Source: Pelargonium nanum
Lineage: Eukaryota; Streptophyta; Magnoliopsida; Geraniales; Geraniaceae
Direction of reading: 5' to 3'
Length of the DNA stretch: 35,282 bases
NCBI GenBank assembly: GCA_036897485.1
Contig: JAYMTF010000484.1
Location: 1-35,282 of the forward strand
Shown: one piece after another, positions 13,548 through 22,732 of the stretch
Layout: each line of letters opens with the position of its first letter
Position numbering within the stretch: the first letter of the stretch is position 1
Notes under the pieces: generated by a model
What the model saw: the letters and a program-made list of their open reading frames with translations, nothing else
What the model was told of the DNA's origin: nothing
Databases searched by the model: none
Translations under genes and position numbers: made by a program

Positions 13548-14358
13548 ATGGGAGGCTTCTCTTGCGAATCGGAGACCTGGGTTTCGTCGGCGAGCTCGAT
13601 TGAAGAGAACCCAGAAGCTGAAATCGCTTTCTTGAGGCATGAGAGCAAGAGTAAGGGATTGAGGAGGAGCACGAGCAGCATCAACAGTAGGAAGAAGAAG
13701 AACCAGGTCCTGCTCGAAGGCTACGTGGAGACCACTGACGAGGACGATTTGACGAGGACTAAGAGCCTCACGGACGAGGATCTGGATGAGCTCAAAGGGT
13801 GTTTGGATCTGGGTTTTGGGTTCAGCTACGACGAGATCCCAGAGCTCTGCAACACCTTGCCTGCGCTCGAGCTCTGCTACTCCATGAGCCAGAAGTTCCT
13901 CGACGACCACCAGAAGTCGCCGGACAACTCCATGTCCGTCTCGTCGGCGACAAGCGACACGTGCTCGGTTTCGAGCCCGATTGCCAACTGGAAGATCTCA
14001 AGTCCTGGTGAGTGATCTGATATAATCCAAATTTAGTCTTGATTTGGGAGGGAAATTTTGAACATTTGTGTCTTCATTGTAATTTCTGGGAATTTGTTGT
14101 ATGTGGGTTCTGTGAAATTAAGGTTTTGAATCCTTTAGAATTGGGAGATTTGCTATGGATAGTTAAGATTATGAAAACTATGCTTTTCATGGGAGTTTTG
14201 GGATTATTTTGTTTCTCTAGACTAAGATAATCCAACCTCAGATTTTAACTTGTTTGTGCTATGTTCTTGTTTGTTCAGGTGATCATCCAGAAGATGTGAA
14301 AGCAAGGCTCAAATATTGGGCACAAGCGGTGGCGTGTACTGTTCGGTTGTGCAGCTAG
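13548..14358 (+). CDS. DUF1685 family protein
   Basis: Exons join(13548..14007, 14279..14358) give 179 residues; the intron has GT..AG borders and the split codon restores Gly (SSPG-DHPEDVK). The start ATG is the first in the leader, in context gaaaATGGG. The N-terminus (1-70) is polar, Ser- and Lys-rich with a basic patch RKKKNQ. The DUF1685 core runs from about residue 72 to the end: SLTDEDLDELKGCLDLGFGF, then YDEIPELCNTLPALELCYSM, and the C-terminal DHPEDVKARLKYWAQAVACTVRLCS encoded by exon 2. The family is plant-specific and of unknown biochemical role. There is no signal peptide or membrane segment, so it is probably soluble. Codons are GC-rich compared with the surroundings. The family call is strong; no function is offered. 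Confidence 0.92.
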
Positions 14359-14700
14359 AAGAAGATTTAAGCATAAATGGATTCATGAACTGGTGAAAAT
14401 GGATAGAAATTTTGGTCATGATTGGATTGGACATGAGGACTCTCCCTGGATGGATGTAGAGCTTGTGCTCTGCCAACCAATCTTTTGGTGGAGATGCAAC
14501 TGCTAAAGAAGCGTGGCGATGGGTCGGTTTTTTGAAGTGGAGGAAGAGGAGGGAGGGATTCAGGTTCGAGATTAACCATATAACCATTTGAATCTGACTT
14601 AATTCTCCAGATGTTAATATGTTACTATGACTATTGTATGTATGGCCACATTGGATCAAAGATCATGATATGAATAAAGTTCTATCTTCTCCATCTTCTT
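14359..14700 (+). other. 3' UTR of the DUF1685 gene
   Basis: Non-coding continuation after the stop codon, ending soon after a canonical AATAAA signal at 14673-14678. Confidence 0.6.
14673..14678 (+). terminator. Polyadenylation signal AATAAA
   Basis: Canonical hexamer 315 nt after the DUF1685 stop codon, followed by T-rich sequence suitable for cleavage. Confidence 0.5.
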
Positions 14701-15526
14701 GTTCTTGTTGTTAATCAATGTTTGATTTAGTACAATGAAGTCCGACCCGAGTTGTTGGTTTGTATGCAGTGTTGACTGTTGAGAGCCTCCATGGCTTCAT
14801 TAGAGATTGATCTTCTACTTGCAGACCTCTGCATTTGCTGAGGTAACTAATCTATCTAACTGGGTTAACAAAGCAAGTTCCCTCTAGTACTCACTATTAC
14901 AAACCTTGTGATAGTTTCAACAGCCTGATGCTATTAATGCTTGACTATGCTAACAATTTGTTTTTATCCATCCTATGGATAGATGAATATTGTTCCTGCT
15001 GGTATTGTTGTGGAAGAAAGATAGGGTGAGAGGAGTAAAGTTGCATAATGTCCTCTCTCATGGTTCTTCTAATTTGTTGTCTGCTGTCCAGTTCTCATGG
15101 AGGTCTTGATTTCTAACCCAACTTAAGTTAAAAACTAGGATTTGATAGTCTTTGTACTGTGTTCACATGCAAGGGCAATAAAATCATATTTTCTTCTTGT
15201 GAATCTTTGTCTTTTCTCTATCATGCTACTGGTTTTTTGACCCGTGAATCTGATGAGTATTGAATACGAGCATGGAAATTGATGATAAAAGACTCTGAAG
15301 TCGATGAAAGACTCCAACTCAGACACAGTAATGAAAAGGGTTTAGGGTGCAAATGGTAAAAGACAGTTTTCAGTCAGGAATTATGAACATGAGAGGAAGC
15401 TCATTCCCTTACATCTTGGTGATTATGCCATTATATATATGATGCCTGGTGCTAGCACATTTGTTAAAAACTAAAACCATCTCTTAAACCCCTAGGCAAA
15501 CCCTTGTTGCCATATTGTTTTATGCT
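14701..15526. other. Intergenic, no gene seen
   Basis: No frame longer than about 65 codons and no recognisable repeat. In Arabidopsis a glutathione peroxidase gene lies between the DUF1685 and BIO2 orthologues; I looked for its motifs here and through to 22.5 kb and saw none. Confidence 0.5.
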
Positions 15527-15938
15527 TAGAGCCCGCAATTCGTGTCGTAACTAGATACACAACACAAAATTAGCGTGTATGAGGTCACATATTTTGTGAT
15601 TGTGTTGTGTTTGTGTAGGAGAACTCAACACGTTTAGTAACCGTTTCTTGTTCGTGTTGGGCCTCCAAAACGCGCACGCACGATTACTACTTATAACATG
15701 TCAAACATGTTGGGTCATGTCGTGTCAAACGTGTTGGATAATGTCGTTTCAAATGTGTTGGTTCTATCATGCAGAACGTGATGGTTTGTGTTCGTGTCAA
15801 CACGACCCATTTACGCGTGTCATGTTCCTGTTCTGTGTTCGTAATCGTGTCGTGTTCTTATTGGATCGTGCAGTACACAAAAAACATTTGAACATGACAC
15901 GAACCCGACAAACATGAACTACCATCCCTAATTGTGCT
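15519..15938. mobile_element. hAT-type MITE with 8-bp target duplication
   Basis: The element spans 15527-15930 (404 bp). Its start TAGAGCCCGCAATTCGTG and the reverse complement of its end (TAGGGATGGTAGTTCATG) are similar terminal inverted repeats. The flanks tttatgct (15519-15526) and attgtgct (15931-15938) agree at 6 of 8 bases, which fits the 8-bp target site of hAT elements. The interior is full of cgtgtcg/cgacacg-type subterminal words and has three tandem 24-bp units. The open frame at 15600-15917 is a by-product of these repeats, not a gene. No transposase is present. Confidence 0.65.
15698..15769 (+). repeat. Tandem repeat, 3 x 24 bp, inside the hAT-type MITE
   Basis: Units 15698-15721, 15722-15745 and 15746-15769 share the pattern gtgtcaaacgtgttgg..atgtc with a few substitutions each. 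Confidence 0.75.
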
Positions 15939-17237
15939 GATTCATTCTAATAAAACTAGCATTATAGGCGTCAAATCTCAGATTCTCATTTGAATAGTCT
16001 TCATTGTCTATACACATCTTTTATGGTCAACAGCTTCTTCCAACTTTGTTTATGGCCATTTGAAGATGCAAGCTCTTAATTAAGAACACATGGTAGCAGT
16101 CTCAGATTATTATAATCTTAGTCTGAAATCTAAAGGCTGCTGAGAGTTTAATCACGAACTCTCCCATACTTGTGCACGCAACTTATTTCGGATCATTACA
16201 CGCAATCATCGAATTCTTAAAGAAGCTATGGACCAATTCAAACCTTATTTTCTGCATGCAAATCACATGCTGACTATAAAACATGCATTATGGATATTCT
16301 GATATGATGCCCTTATAATCTTCCTGTTCTATCCTATGCTGTCATATACAGATATAGTTGACATTTCTAGCTGAAATCACCAGAATTTCCAAGGCTATGG
16401 GATTATATTATTGTTCCATAAAGTATCTTTCATATCATGTATAATTTTCAACTGTAAAAAAAAAAAAAATAGATGTCATTAATATATAAAATACTTAGTT
16501 TTTATGGAACTATTTTATGGAACGTGTAAGCTAAGATATTGATATTTTCATGTGTACAGTGAGAATACTGTTTCCATACTCTACATTCTGGAAACTTCTT
16601 GCTACAGTATATGAAACCAATTATAAAATGCAAAATAGCAATCTTATGAGATAAGATAGTAATTATCTTTGTTTGTTGTTCCTGTACGCAATTCCCTTTT
16701 GAGTGCATCGAGTGAATTGATCTCTCTTACTTGTTTGGTTTTACTTTTGTTTTGTTTTCACTTGTACCAAATTTGTGAAACTACATACTCCAACTTTTTT
16801 TTTATACGAGTGTTATTGTGAAAAATTAAAGAAAAGTTAGTAGTATATTTACTTTTATATTCTCATCATCATGTATTATAACAAAACTGAGAGATATTTA
16901 TCATAATGATTGTATTGATAATTGCATAACTAACTTTAAGAAAACGAAAGAAAAAAAAAACGAGACACTCATTTTGGATTGAATATGAAAAATAATAAAT
17001 GAGAAGAGTAAGGCATGGTTTTAATCAAATTAAAAGATCTTCAGGCCATCCCTTTTCTCTATGGATACTGTGATTCCAGTAATAAGACTAGATATGAACT
17101 AGCCGATAATGTTTGATGAAAATTTATGAACTTCCATGTGTTCCAATCTGGGCTTGCACCACCTCTTGAGACATTCTGATGTTGACAAAGTTACCACAAA
17201 TGCTTAAATAGTTTCAGCTTGCGCCGGCATACTCGTA
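15939..17237. other. AT-rich intergenic DNA, no gene seen
   Basis: Only short spurious frames, plus A runs near 16456-16468 and 16951-16960. No RNA gene or transposon domain recognised. Confidence 0.5.
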
Positions 17238-17640
17238 ATGTATATTCTCTCATGGAACATTCGAGGTGCATCGGCACAACACAAGAGGGACTTGCTTAAA
17301 CCTCATATGCTTTCGAGTTGGTCCTCTTGCGTTATGGGAACCAAATTATGTCGGAAAGCTTGGGACGCGGTATGCCTTGTCACTCTTTGGCATGTATGGC
17401 TTGTCCGGAATGGTTTGGTGTTTCGTCACATTTTTCGAGTGTGGATATTGTGCTCCTTCGTATCAAAAGCTTTACTCTTGCTTGGATGTATTTTTTTTGT
17501 ATTAGTTTCCCTTTCTCTGGCTGGGTTTCTAATCCTATCCCGTGTTTGAGATGAGGGTTCCTCTTTTGTACTTTTATTCAAACCTTCGGGTTCATTATAT
17601 AAAAAGTACCGCTCGCTTATAAAAAGTATAAAAAAAAGTT
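17238..17640 (+). pseudogene. LINE (L1-type) remnant with large internal deletion
   Basis: The frame from 17238 begins MYILSWNIRGASAQHKRDLL, the typical start of the endonuclease (EEP) domain of plant LINE ORF2. Within about 40 codons it passes to a stretch like the far C-terminal end of the same protein (LWHVWLVRNGLVFRHIF, the zf-RVT/RNase H-adjacent motif). The reverse transcriptase domain and several kilobases between are missing. The downstream sequence ends in an A-rich tail (about 17600-17638). It is non-functional. The assignment rests on the two short motifs. Confidence 0.6.
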
Positions 17641-17684
17641 TCTCACGTATTGAATAGAATCTTCTAGAGAAGTTAATCTAAGCC

Positions 17685-17756
17685 GGCTACTAGTGCCCAA
17701 CGCGGAAAACATCATTTTCTGGCTACTAGTGCCCAACGCGGAAAACATCATTTTCT
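17685..17756 (+). repeat. Perfect 36-bp tandem duplication
   Basis: Units 17685-17720 and 17721-17756 are identical (each starts ggctactagtgcccaacgcg and ends atcattttct). Identity over 36 bp in otherwise decayed sequence implies a recent event. Confidence 0.95.
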
Positions 17757-18761
17757 AAATTCAAAGTTTACACCGTGTGATGCTACATGTGAGACCCAAT
17801 CTTATTTACACCCCTAATAAGTATCTTGCCAAAATCAATATCAATAGGAGGGGCACATGATCAAACTGTGCCACTTGATCAAAACATCACTAGATTGCAA
17901 ATTTTAGAAATTATTATTTCCAAAACTTGACCTAATTTCTTGCGGGGTTCTTGTAACCCCGCAAGACCATTTGTGAAATCACTACCACCCTTGACATGGT
18001 TTTGAGTATTTTCTAGTACCCATCGGATCTGTTTCATTAGTATCAACTATATGCTCCATGTTTGTCCCAAAATTCCTCAACTCATGCATTCTTCTTAAGA
18101 ATGTTTGCTCAATTTCGGGATCTAAGTCTAAGATCTCGGCCCCACGAGCACTACTAGCTCACCACAAAAAAAAATTATTTTTCTAGCTTTCTTACTTGCA
18201 AAATCTTTTATCAAATTTTCATAATCAATTTCTCGTAATATGTCTTTATCAATTGAGAAAATAGACAATTCATTTCATCTTTGTTTAAACTTAAGTAATT
18301 TTTAATTAATTTTAGTTCTGCAAAGCTTCTTTATGATGATGCAACAAATACAAGGATTGTTATTTGTTAACATTATTCTATAGCCAATGTATGCATTTGG
18401 AATATAATTAATATTTCTAATTAATGTAATAGAGTGTATCAATGACAGTGTTATAAATTTATCTAAAGCTCCATTTTGTGATTCTACAAGAGCTTCAACT
18501 CTTTTTTTTTTCTTTTTAATTTCGAGTAACCATATTCGTATTTTTAATTTGGCATTTATAGAATGAAACTAAAATGTAAATTAACTAATTACACCATTAA
18601 CTTGAAGCAAGTGTATAAGATAAAACAATAGAACCTGACGAGAGTTTGGAAGCACCAAAATGGCCAACAAGTATAAAATGTAGCATATCAATTCTTTTGT
18701 CGATGACGGTAAAATATTTGAAATTGACATGAAAATTTGAAACAAAGTAAACTTACATAAC
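17757..18761. other. Degenerate sequence, possibly minus-strand retroelement coding remains
   Basis: On the minus strand about 18140-17990 reads as an acidic, gag-like peptide (pieces such as EIEQTFLRRMHELRNFG) before stops. I cannot assign it to a family. It is followed by an 11-bp perfect hairpin at 17939-17965. The rest is AT-rich with no gene. Confidence 0.3.
17939..17965. repeat. Perfect 11-bp hairpin
   Basis: cttgcggggtt (17939-17949) and aaccccgcaag (17955-17965) are exact reverse complements with a 5-nt loop. The GC-rich stem is unusual for its AT-rich surroundings. Confidence 0.85.
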
Positions 18762-18822
18762 AAAAACTAGACTAGAAAATCCTTTCCAAAAAAAAAAAAA
18801 AAAAAAAAACTAGACTAGAAAA
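18762..18822 (+). repeat. Poly(A) mini-insertion between direct repeats
   Basis: The word ctagactagaaaa occurs at 18767-18779 and 18810-18822. Between them lie tcctttcc and a 22-base A run (18788-18809). This is the footprint expected of a retrotransposed transcript stub, with the repeats as target duplication. Confidence 0.5.
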
Positions 18823-19342
18823 CATACAAATTAAATTTTCGCAATATGTTTGCAAAAGTTTAGTTTCATACTTTCAAACTTAGAATGATAAAACAATATA
18901 TACTACAATTGAAAAAATTATTATAAGGTGATTTGACTATTACTTTTGGATTCTCGATATGTCGTCGTTTGGTCGTTTTTTCCTGAGTCAAGATTTTTAA
19001 CTTAGTCAAATTTTAGTCAATTCCAGTTTTCGGGTGTCTGGTGGTAGCAGTGCTACAAGTCCGGTCAGTGACTGTAGCCTGCGCAGTTAACACACCGTTA
19101 AGTGTAGCCCCGGATGTGTGTTTGAGAGACCGCCTCTGGCGCGAGAATCAGTTCTCAACACAAACAGAATATGATAATAAAACTGAGAATCGAATCTCCG
19201 TTGTCCGTTCGAATATCGAAGAACACGCGAAGATTACGATGAACCCACGAAGTACACGAAGAACGCTTGAGAGCATTTTGGAGTTCTTGTAAATAGTATT
19301 TAGGTGATAATTAACCAAACATTTTACTGTAGGCTTGAGAAT

Positions 19343-19352
19343 CCTTTTATAG
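19343..19352 (-). promoter_or_regulatory. TATA-like box of the putative LTR
   Basis: The minus-strand sequence ctataaaagg is a good TATA box followed by an apparently stop-rich transcribed leader. It is supported only by its position within the LTR-like block. Confidence 0.35.
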
Positions 19353-19423
19353 TTATCAAGCTTACCTGACACATGACGGTCTCTAATTGGTCGGTGTCGA
19401 GGCGGGGCCCGCGGGCACTCTGG

Positions 19424-19585
19424 TCTTTTCTCTTTCTCTCTGCATGTTGGATCTACTCACCAACAAGACAAGTATTGATCCCAATCTTTTCTCTTTCTCT
19501 CTGCCTGTTGGATCTACTCACCAACAGGGTAGACACTAACTTCAGTCTTTTTTTCCCCGTCTGATGGTTTCACTCGCCAGCAGAC
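19424..19585 (+). repeat. Minisatellite, 61-bp unit, about 2.7 copies
   Basis: Units begin at 19424, 19485 and 19546, each with tctttt..tct, then a stem-loop (for example ctgttgg..ccaacag with an 8-9 nt loop). The third copy is more divergent (ctgatgg..ccagcag). Confidence 0.75.
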
Positions 19586-19911
19586 TTACACAGATTTAGG
19601 TCTCCTAGCATGCCGGAAAGCGAGGTGAATCTCCGGCCGAAGCCTTATGTCCGACCTTAAGCTACTTGTGTTTGTGTCGCGGGGTGTGGGAAACATGCTT
19701 GGAACTCTTGTTGTGTTAGTGCTAGGGCGTGCGAGGACGCAAGGGCGCACATACGCGAGTCTCATGGTGCGAGGCGCATGGTGGTGCGTGCGCACGAGAG
19801 ACGTGGAAGGCTTTGGGTGCGCGAACGTGGTGTGCGGATACAAGGTCACACGAGCTTGGGCGCATGAAGCTTGGTTGCGCAAGGGAAGACGCGCAAAGGA
19901 GGTTGCACGAA

Positions 19912-20056
19912 TGAGGGCGCACAAGGTGAGTGTGCGCGTATGAGGGCACACAAGGGGAGTGCGCACGGGTGAGGGCGCGCAAAGGAAGTGTCCGCGGATG
20001 AAGGCGCGCAAAGTGAGTATGCGTGGATGAGGCCACATGAGAGAGGCTTGGCGCGC
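19912..20056 (+). repeat. Minisatellite, 29-bp unit, 4-5 copies
   Basis: Units 19912-19940, 19941-19969, 19970-19998 and 19999-20027 each start tga(g/a)ggc and contain gcaaag/acaagg then agtg; a fifth, more divergent copy follows (20028-20056). The array sits in a longer GC-rich block with related cgcgcaaag-type words upstream. Confidence 0.8.
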
Positions 20057-20419
20057 AGACACACGGGCACGTGGTGGCGCAGAGCTCGTGTGCGGGAGGA
20101 TGTACGAGCGGACAAGACAGAGCGTATGGATGACGCCCTGGTGCGGAGAGCATCAATCCGTGCGAGGCTAGCGTGCGTGCTACCTTGGGGTGCCTTTGTG
20201 CTCACAGAGCGGTCCTATGCGGTTGAGTCCGCACGGAAGGGCTTGTGCGGACAGACCTCCGTGGATGGATAGATGCGGAGCGGACGGATGAGTCCAATTG
20301 GACATATCTCACATAAAATAAAAAATTCTCTATAAATACTAAATATATTACGTAATATTATGTTTGCAATAAGAAATATATATTCGTTGACATATATAAT
20401 ATACTATTACATATAATTT

Positions 20420-20582
20420 ATATAAATAAATTTGAGAGCAGAGAAAATCGGGGGCAGGGCGGAGATGGTTTCCCCATCCCCATTCCCATTTGGAGAGCGG
20501 GACATATTCTCTTCCTATCCCCGACCCCATCGAGACGGGAATTGCGTGTCTCCGTCGGGTTCGGGTGCAATTGGCATCCCTA
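20420..20582. mobile_element. Partial hAT-type MITE (right arm)
   Basis: The right end reads, in reverse complement, TAGGGATGCCAATTGCACCC, followed by GC-rich sequence (cgggttcggg, ccccatccccattccc). This is a common architecture of plant hAT MITEs with an AT-rich interior (here about 20310-20430). No matching left arm is found; the GC-rich LTR-like block begins where it should be, so the element seems truncated. Confidence 0.45.
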
Positions 20583-21120
20583 ATGTGAGCGTCATGTGCA
20601 AAATGGATATCATGAAAGATCAAGCTCAAACATAAGGCTCAATCTATGCAAGCCCAACCCAAAAGACAATGGAGCTTGCAAGGTTTCCCTACCCTTATAG
20701 AACTTTGTAGAAGTCTTCCTTTCTAACTATTTTGAAAATGACTAGATAATTGTAGAGACATGTAATATTTTCTGGAAGAGTAAGAACTCTCTAGATGCCA
20801 AATCTTAGTCATCCATATTGCTTATGTATAGTCGTCCATTTAGTTAAACCACTGGTATAAATAGGTGTGAGTTTCATTTGCCCAAACCATCCTCCAACAT
20901 TTTGTAATCATCACTTGTGTGCAATATAAATTCTACTTTGCTAACTCTTTGTGTATTTTGTTTATAGTTGTTTTTCTTTTTTGCTCGCTAACATATGTTC
21001 ATGTGGAAAGGCTGACTTAGACTAGCACATAAGGTGCAAGCAAGAATTGTCTAGGTGTCAAATGGTCTCGCAAGCGTATTCCATCAATTTTGTGTATTTC
21101 ATCCCAGTTTACGAGATATT
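20583..21120 (+). mobile_element. Possible LTR fragment with TATA box (plus strand)
   Basis: A tataaatagg box at 20856-20865 is followed by a leader-like stretch (ccaaaccatc, tttgtaatcatcac, tgtgcaatataaattc) and later gcacataaggtgcaagcaagaattgtctaggtg, which resembles the R/U5 part of plant LTRs. No ends or target duplication could be fixed. Confidence 0.3.
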
Positions 21121-21359
21121 GCTAGAATGTGGTTAGCCACATTCTAAACTATGTTCATACACACAAGATGACTATTAACTAATAGTTTCATGTACCTGAT
21201 ACGACGAGCAGACTAATTCATATACTCTATGTTTTTCATAGTGATAGATTACTCTTATGCATTTACTATTGAATCACCACATGTTAAGATATAATAATTA
21301 ATTTGTTATAAGAAAACTATTCACATTCTATGTTCGTATACGTATCTGGTGATACCAAA

Positions 21360-21570
21360 AAAATCATAAATAAAAAAGGTTAATGAGGAGACGACGCATG
21401 ACACATCAACCCGAGTCATCGACCACACCAACACACCCGAGTCAAACGTCGGGTTAACTTCGGTCAAAGACTCCATCAAGGATCGGGTGTTACGTCCACG
21501 ACAAGTATACCGGGTCGCCAAGTAATATAGGACTCCAATGAGCTGGAGTCTCGAATCCTCCAAGACTTGA
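21360..21570. mobile_element. Fragment resembling untranslated internal sequence of a Ty3-type (Tat/Ogre-like) element
   Basis: The stretch near 21497-21560 (cgacaagtataccgggtcgc, caagtaata, gagtctcgaatcct) resembles a recurrent motif in untranslated internal regions of large plant Ty3 elements. There is no coding domain. The assignment is from memory of the motif and is weak. Confidence 0.25.
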
Positions 21571-21618
21571 GATCGATAATATTAAATATAATTGAATGCG
21601 CAAATCTAAAAATAAGAT

Positions 21619-21880
21619 GGGTTAATTAGTTTTGCCTCCCCTGGATTGACAAATATTTTGGATTTAGCCCTTTGACTCAAAACCATATGATTTTGGCCCT
21701 TAAAATTTCAAATTTTTTTATTTAGGCCCTGGTTATAGCAAGTTGACGACCGCCACGTCACATGTCCCCTCCACGTCAGCTGCCACATCACTTGATATCC
21801 GCCACGTCACCCACGGGCTGCCACGTCAGCAATCCAACCTCCATCCTAAATGAAACGGTGAGTTTCATGTACTGAGGTTT
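21619..21880. mobile_element. One arm of a MULE-type element of the same family
   Basis: It begins gggttaattagttttgcc, the same terminal sequence as the foldback element at 11185-11713. It contains a run of CCACGTCA-like words (about five between 21750 and 21830) and ends with the central motif atgaaac-ggtga-gtttcat (21850-21868). No right arm follows, so it is a half element. Confidence 0.5.
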
Positions 21881-22732
21881 TTTAACTTATTTGTTCCAAA
21901 ATTTATTTATTTATTTTCCTTCAACGCTGCCATTGGAGGACAGAGCAACATCAATCAATCAACTAGACACGAACAAAAATATAATTTCATATCAATCACA
22001 CAATTGAAAACCAGTAAGTTTGTGATATACCTAACTTTAAAAACGTAATGTGGAAACTAACGATCAACTCAATAAGTTGAAAATAACAATGATTAAATGA
22101 AGACGGAGAAAATTCAGAGAGAGAATATTGTGGGTTGCTTTCTACTACTTAGTTATGTATTCATAAAAATAAACTGAATTATGGTTTTTCTAGATTAAAT
22201 TGCTAAATTTAACTTATGAATAACCTACCGAGTTCTATATATCCTTAATTTGATCAATTTAAAGCACAAGACCAATTGTAACCCAACATTAATCCAATAG
22301 GCATTAAGTTCAAATTAATTAAGATTAAAACAATTATTTTTGTAGAAAAAGCTAATCCATCCATCCCAAACTATGCACACTACTATACAAAACCCATTTT
22401 CATATACTGCGTGATTGATTGAGATTGTGGCTGTGGAGGATTGTATATGGCTTGCCTGTATGTGTGTGTTTAGGCCAACTACCCTAACCTGCAGTATACA
22501 TTTTACCATTATAAACTGCCATCAAGAACCATGTCAACAGACAAGAATGATGCTGATCTTCTTGGACATTTAGACAAAAGTCCTTTCATGGAAGTTTTGC
22601 TTTGAGCCAAGATGGTGAGGATTGAGGAATGAGTAAAAGTACATAGCTGGTTGATTCCACAATGAAAATAAGAGACATGAGTAGAGTCTTAAATTAACCT
22701 ATTCAACTTACAAAGATATGACCAACTCAACC
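21881..22732. other. Intergenic and BIO2 3' flank
   Basis: No gene seen. The part from about 22500 to 22732 should include the minus-strand 3' UTR of BIO2. No clear AATAAA is found, so the end of the transcript is not placed. Confidence 0.45.

Larger units (their letters stand above)
19020..20312 (-). mobile_element. Putative LTR of a retrotransposon (minus strand), GC-rich with minisatellites
   Basis: A sharp rise in GC content marks this block. Read on the minus strand it looks like an LTR: a long U3 (about 20310-19360) with two minisatellites, a TATA-like ctataaaagg at 19352-19343, then an R/U5-like transcribed part to about 19020. Both ends are uncertain. A TG..CA pair can be proposed (minus-strand start tgtgagatatg near 20312), but no convincing 5-bp duplication or primer binding site was found, so it may be a solo or broken LTR. 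The several overlapping open frames in 19586-20272 come from the GC-rich repeats and are not called as genes. Confidence 0.4.

Noticed and set aside
13186-13635. 149-codon frame overlapping the DUF1685 5' region
   Set aside because: It runs through promoter, leader and the wrong frame of the real gene; the peptide is low-complexity.
15600-15917. Open frame of 105 codons with repeated Cys-Trp motifs
   Set aside because: It lies wholly inside the hAT-type MITE and the repeated peptide comes from the 24-bp tandem repeat.
19912-20056. CRISPR-like array appearance
   Set aside because: The repeats are contiguous without spacers and this is a plant nuclear sequence; it is a minisatellite.
19586-20272. 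Several overlapping long frames on both strands (up to 158 codons)
   Set aside because: They lie in the GC-rich minisatellite block where stop codons are scarce; all frames are open together and the peptides are low-complexity Arg/Ala/Cys/His.
21536-21560. B-box-like word (tctcgaatcc) suggesting a tRNA or SINE
   Set aside because: No A box, cloverleaf or A-tail at the right distance; it fits better as an LTR-element fragment.
14359-22732. Search for a glutathione peroxidase gene expected from Arabidopsis order
   Set aside because: None of the typical motifs (for example NVASKCG or FPCNQF) was seen in any frame.
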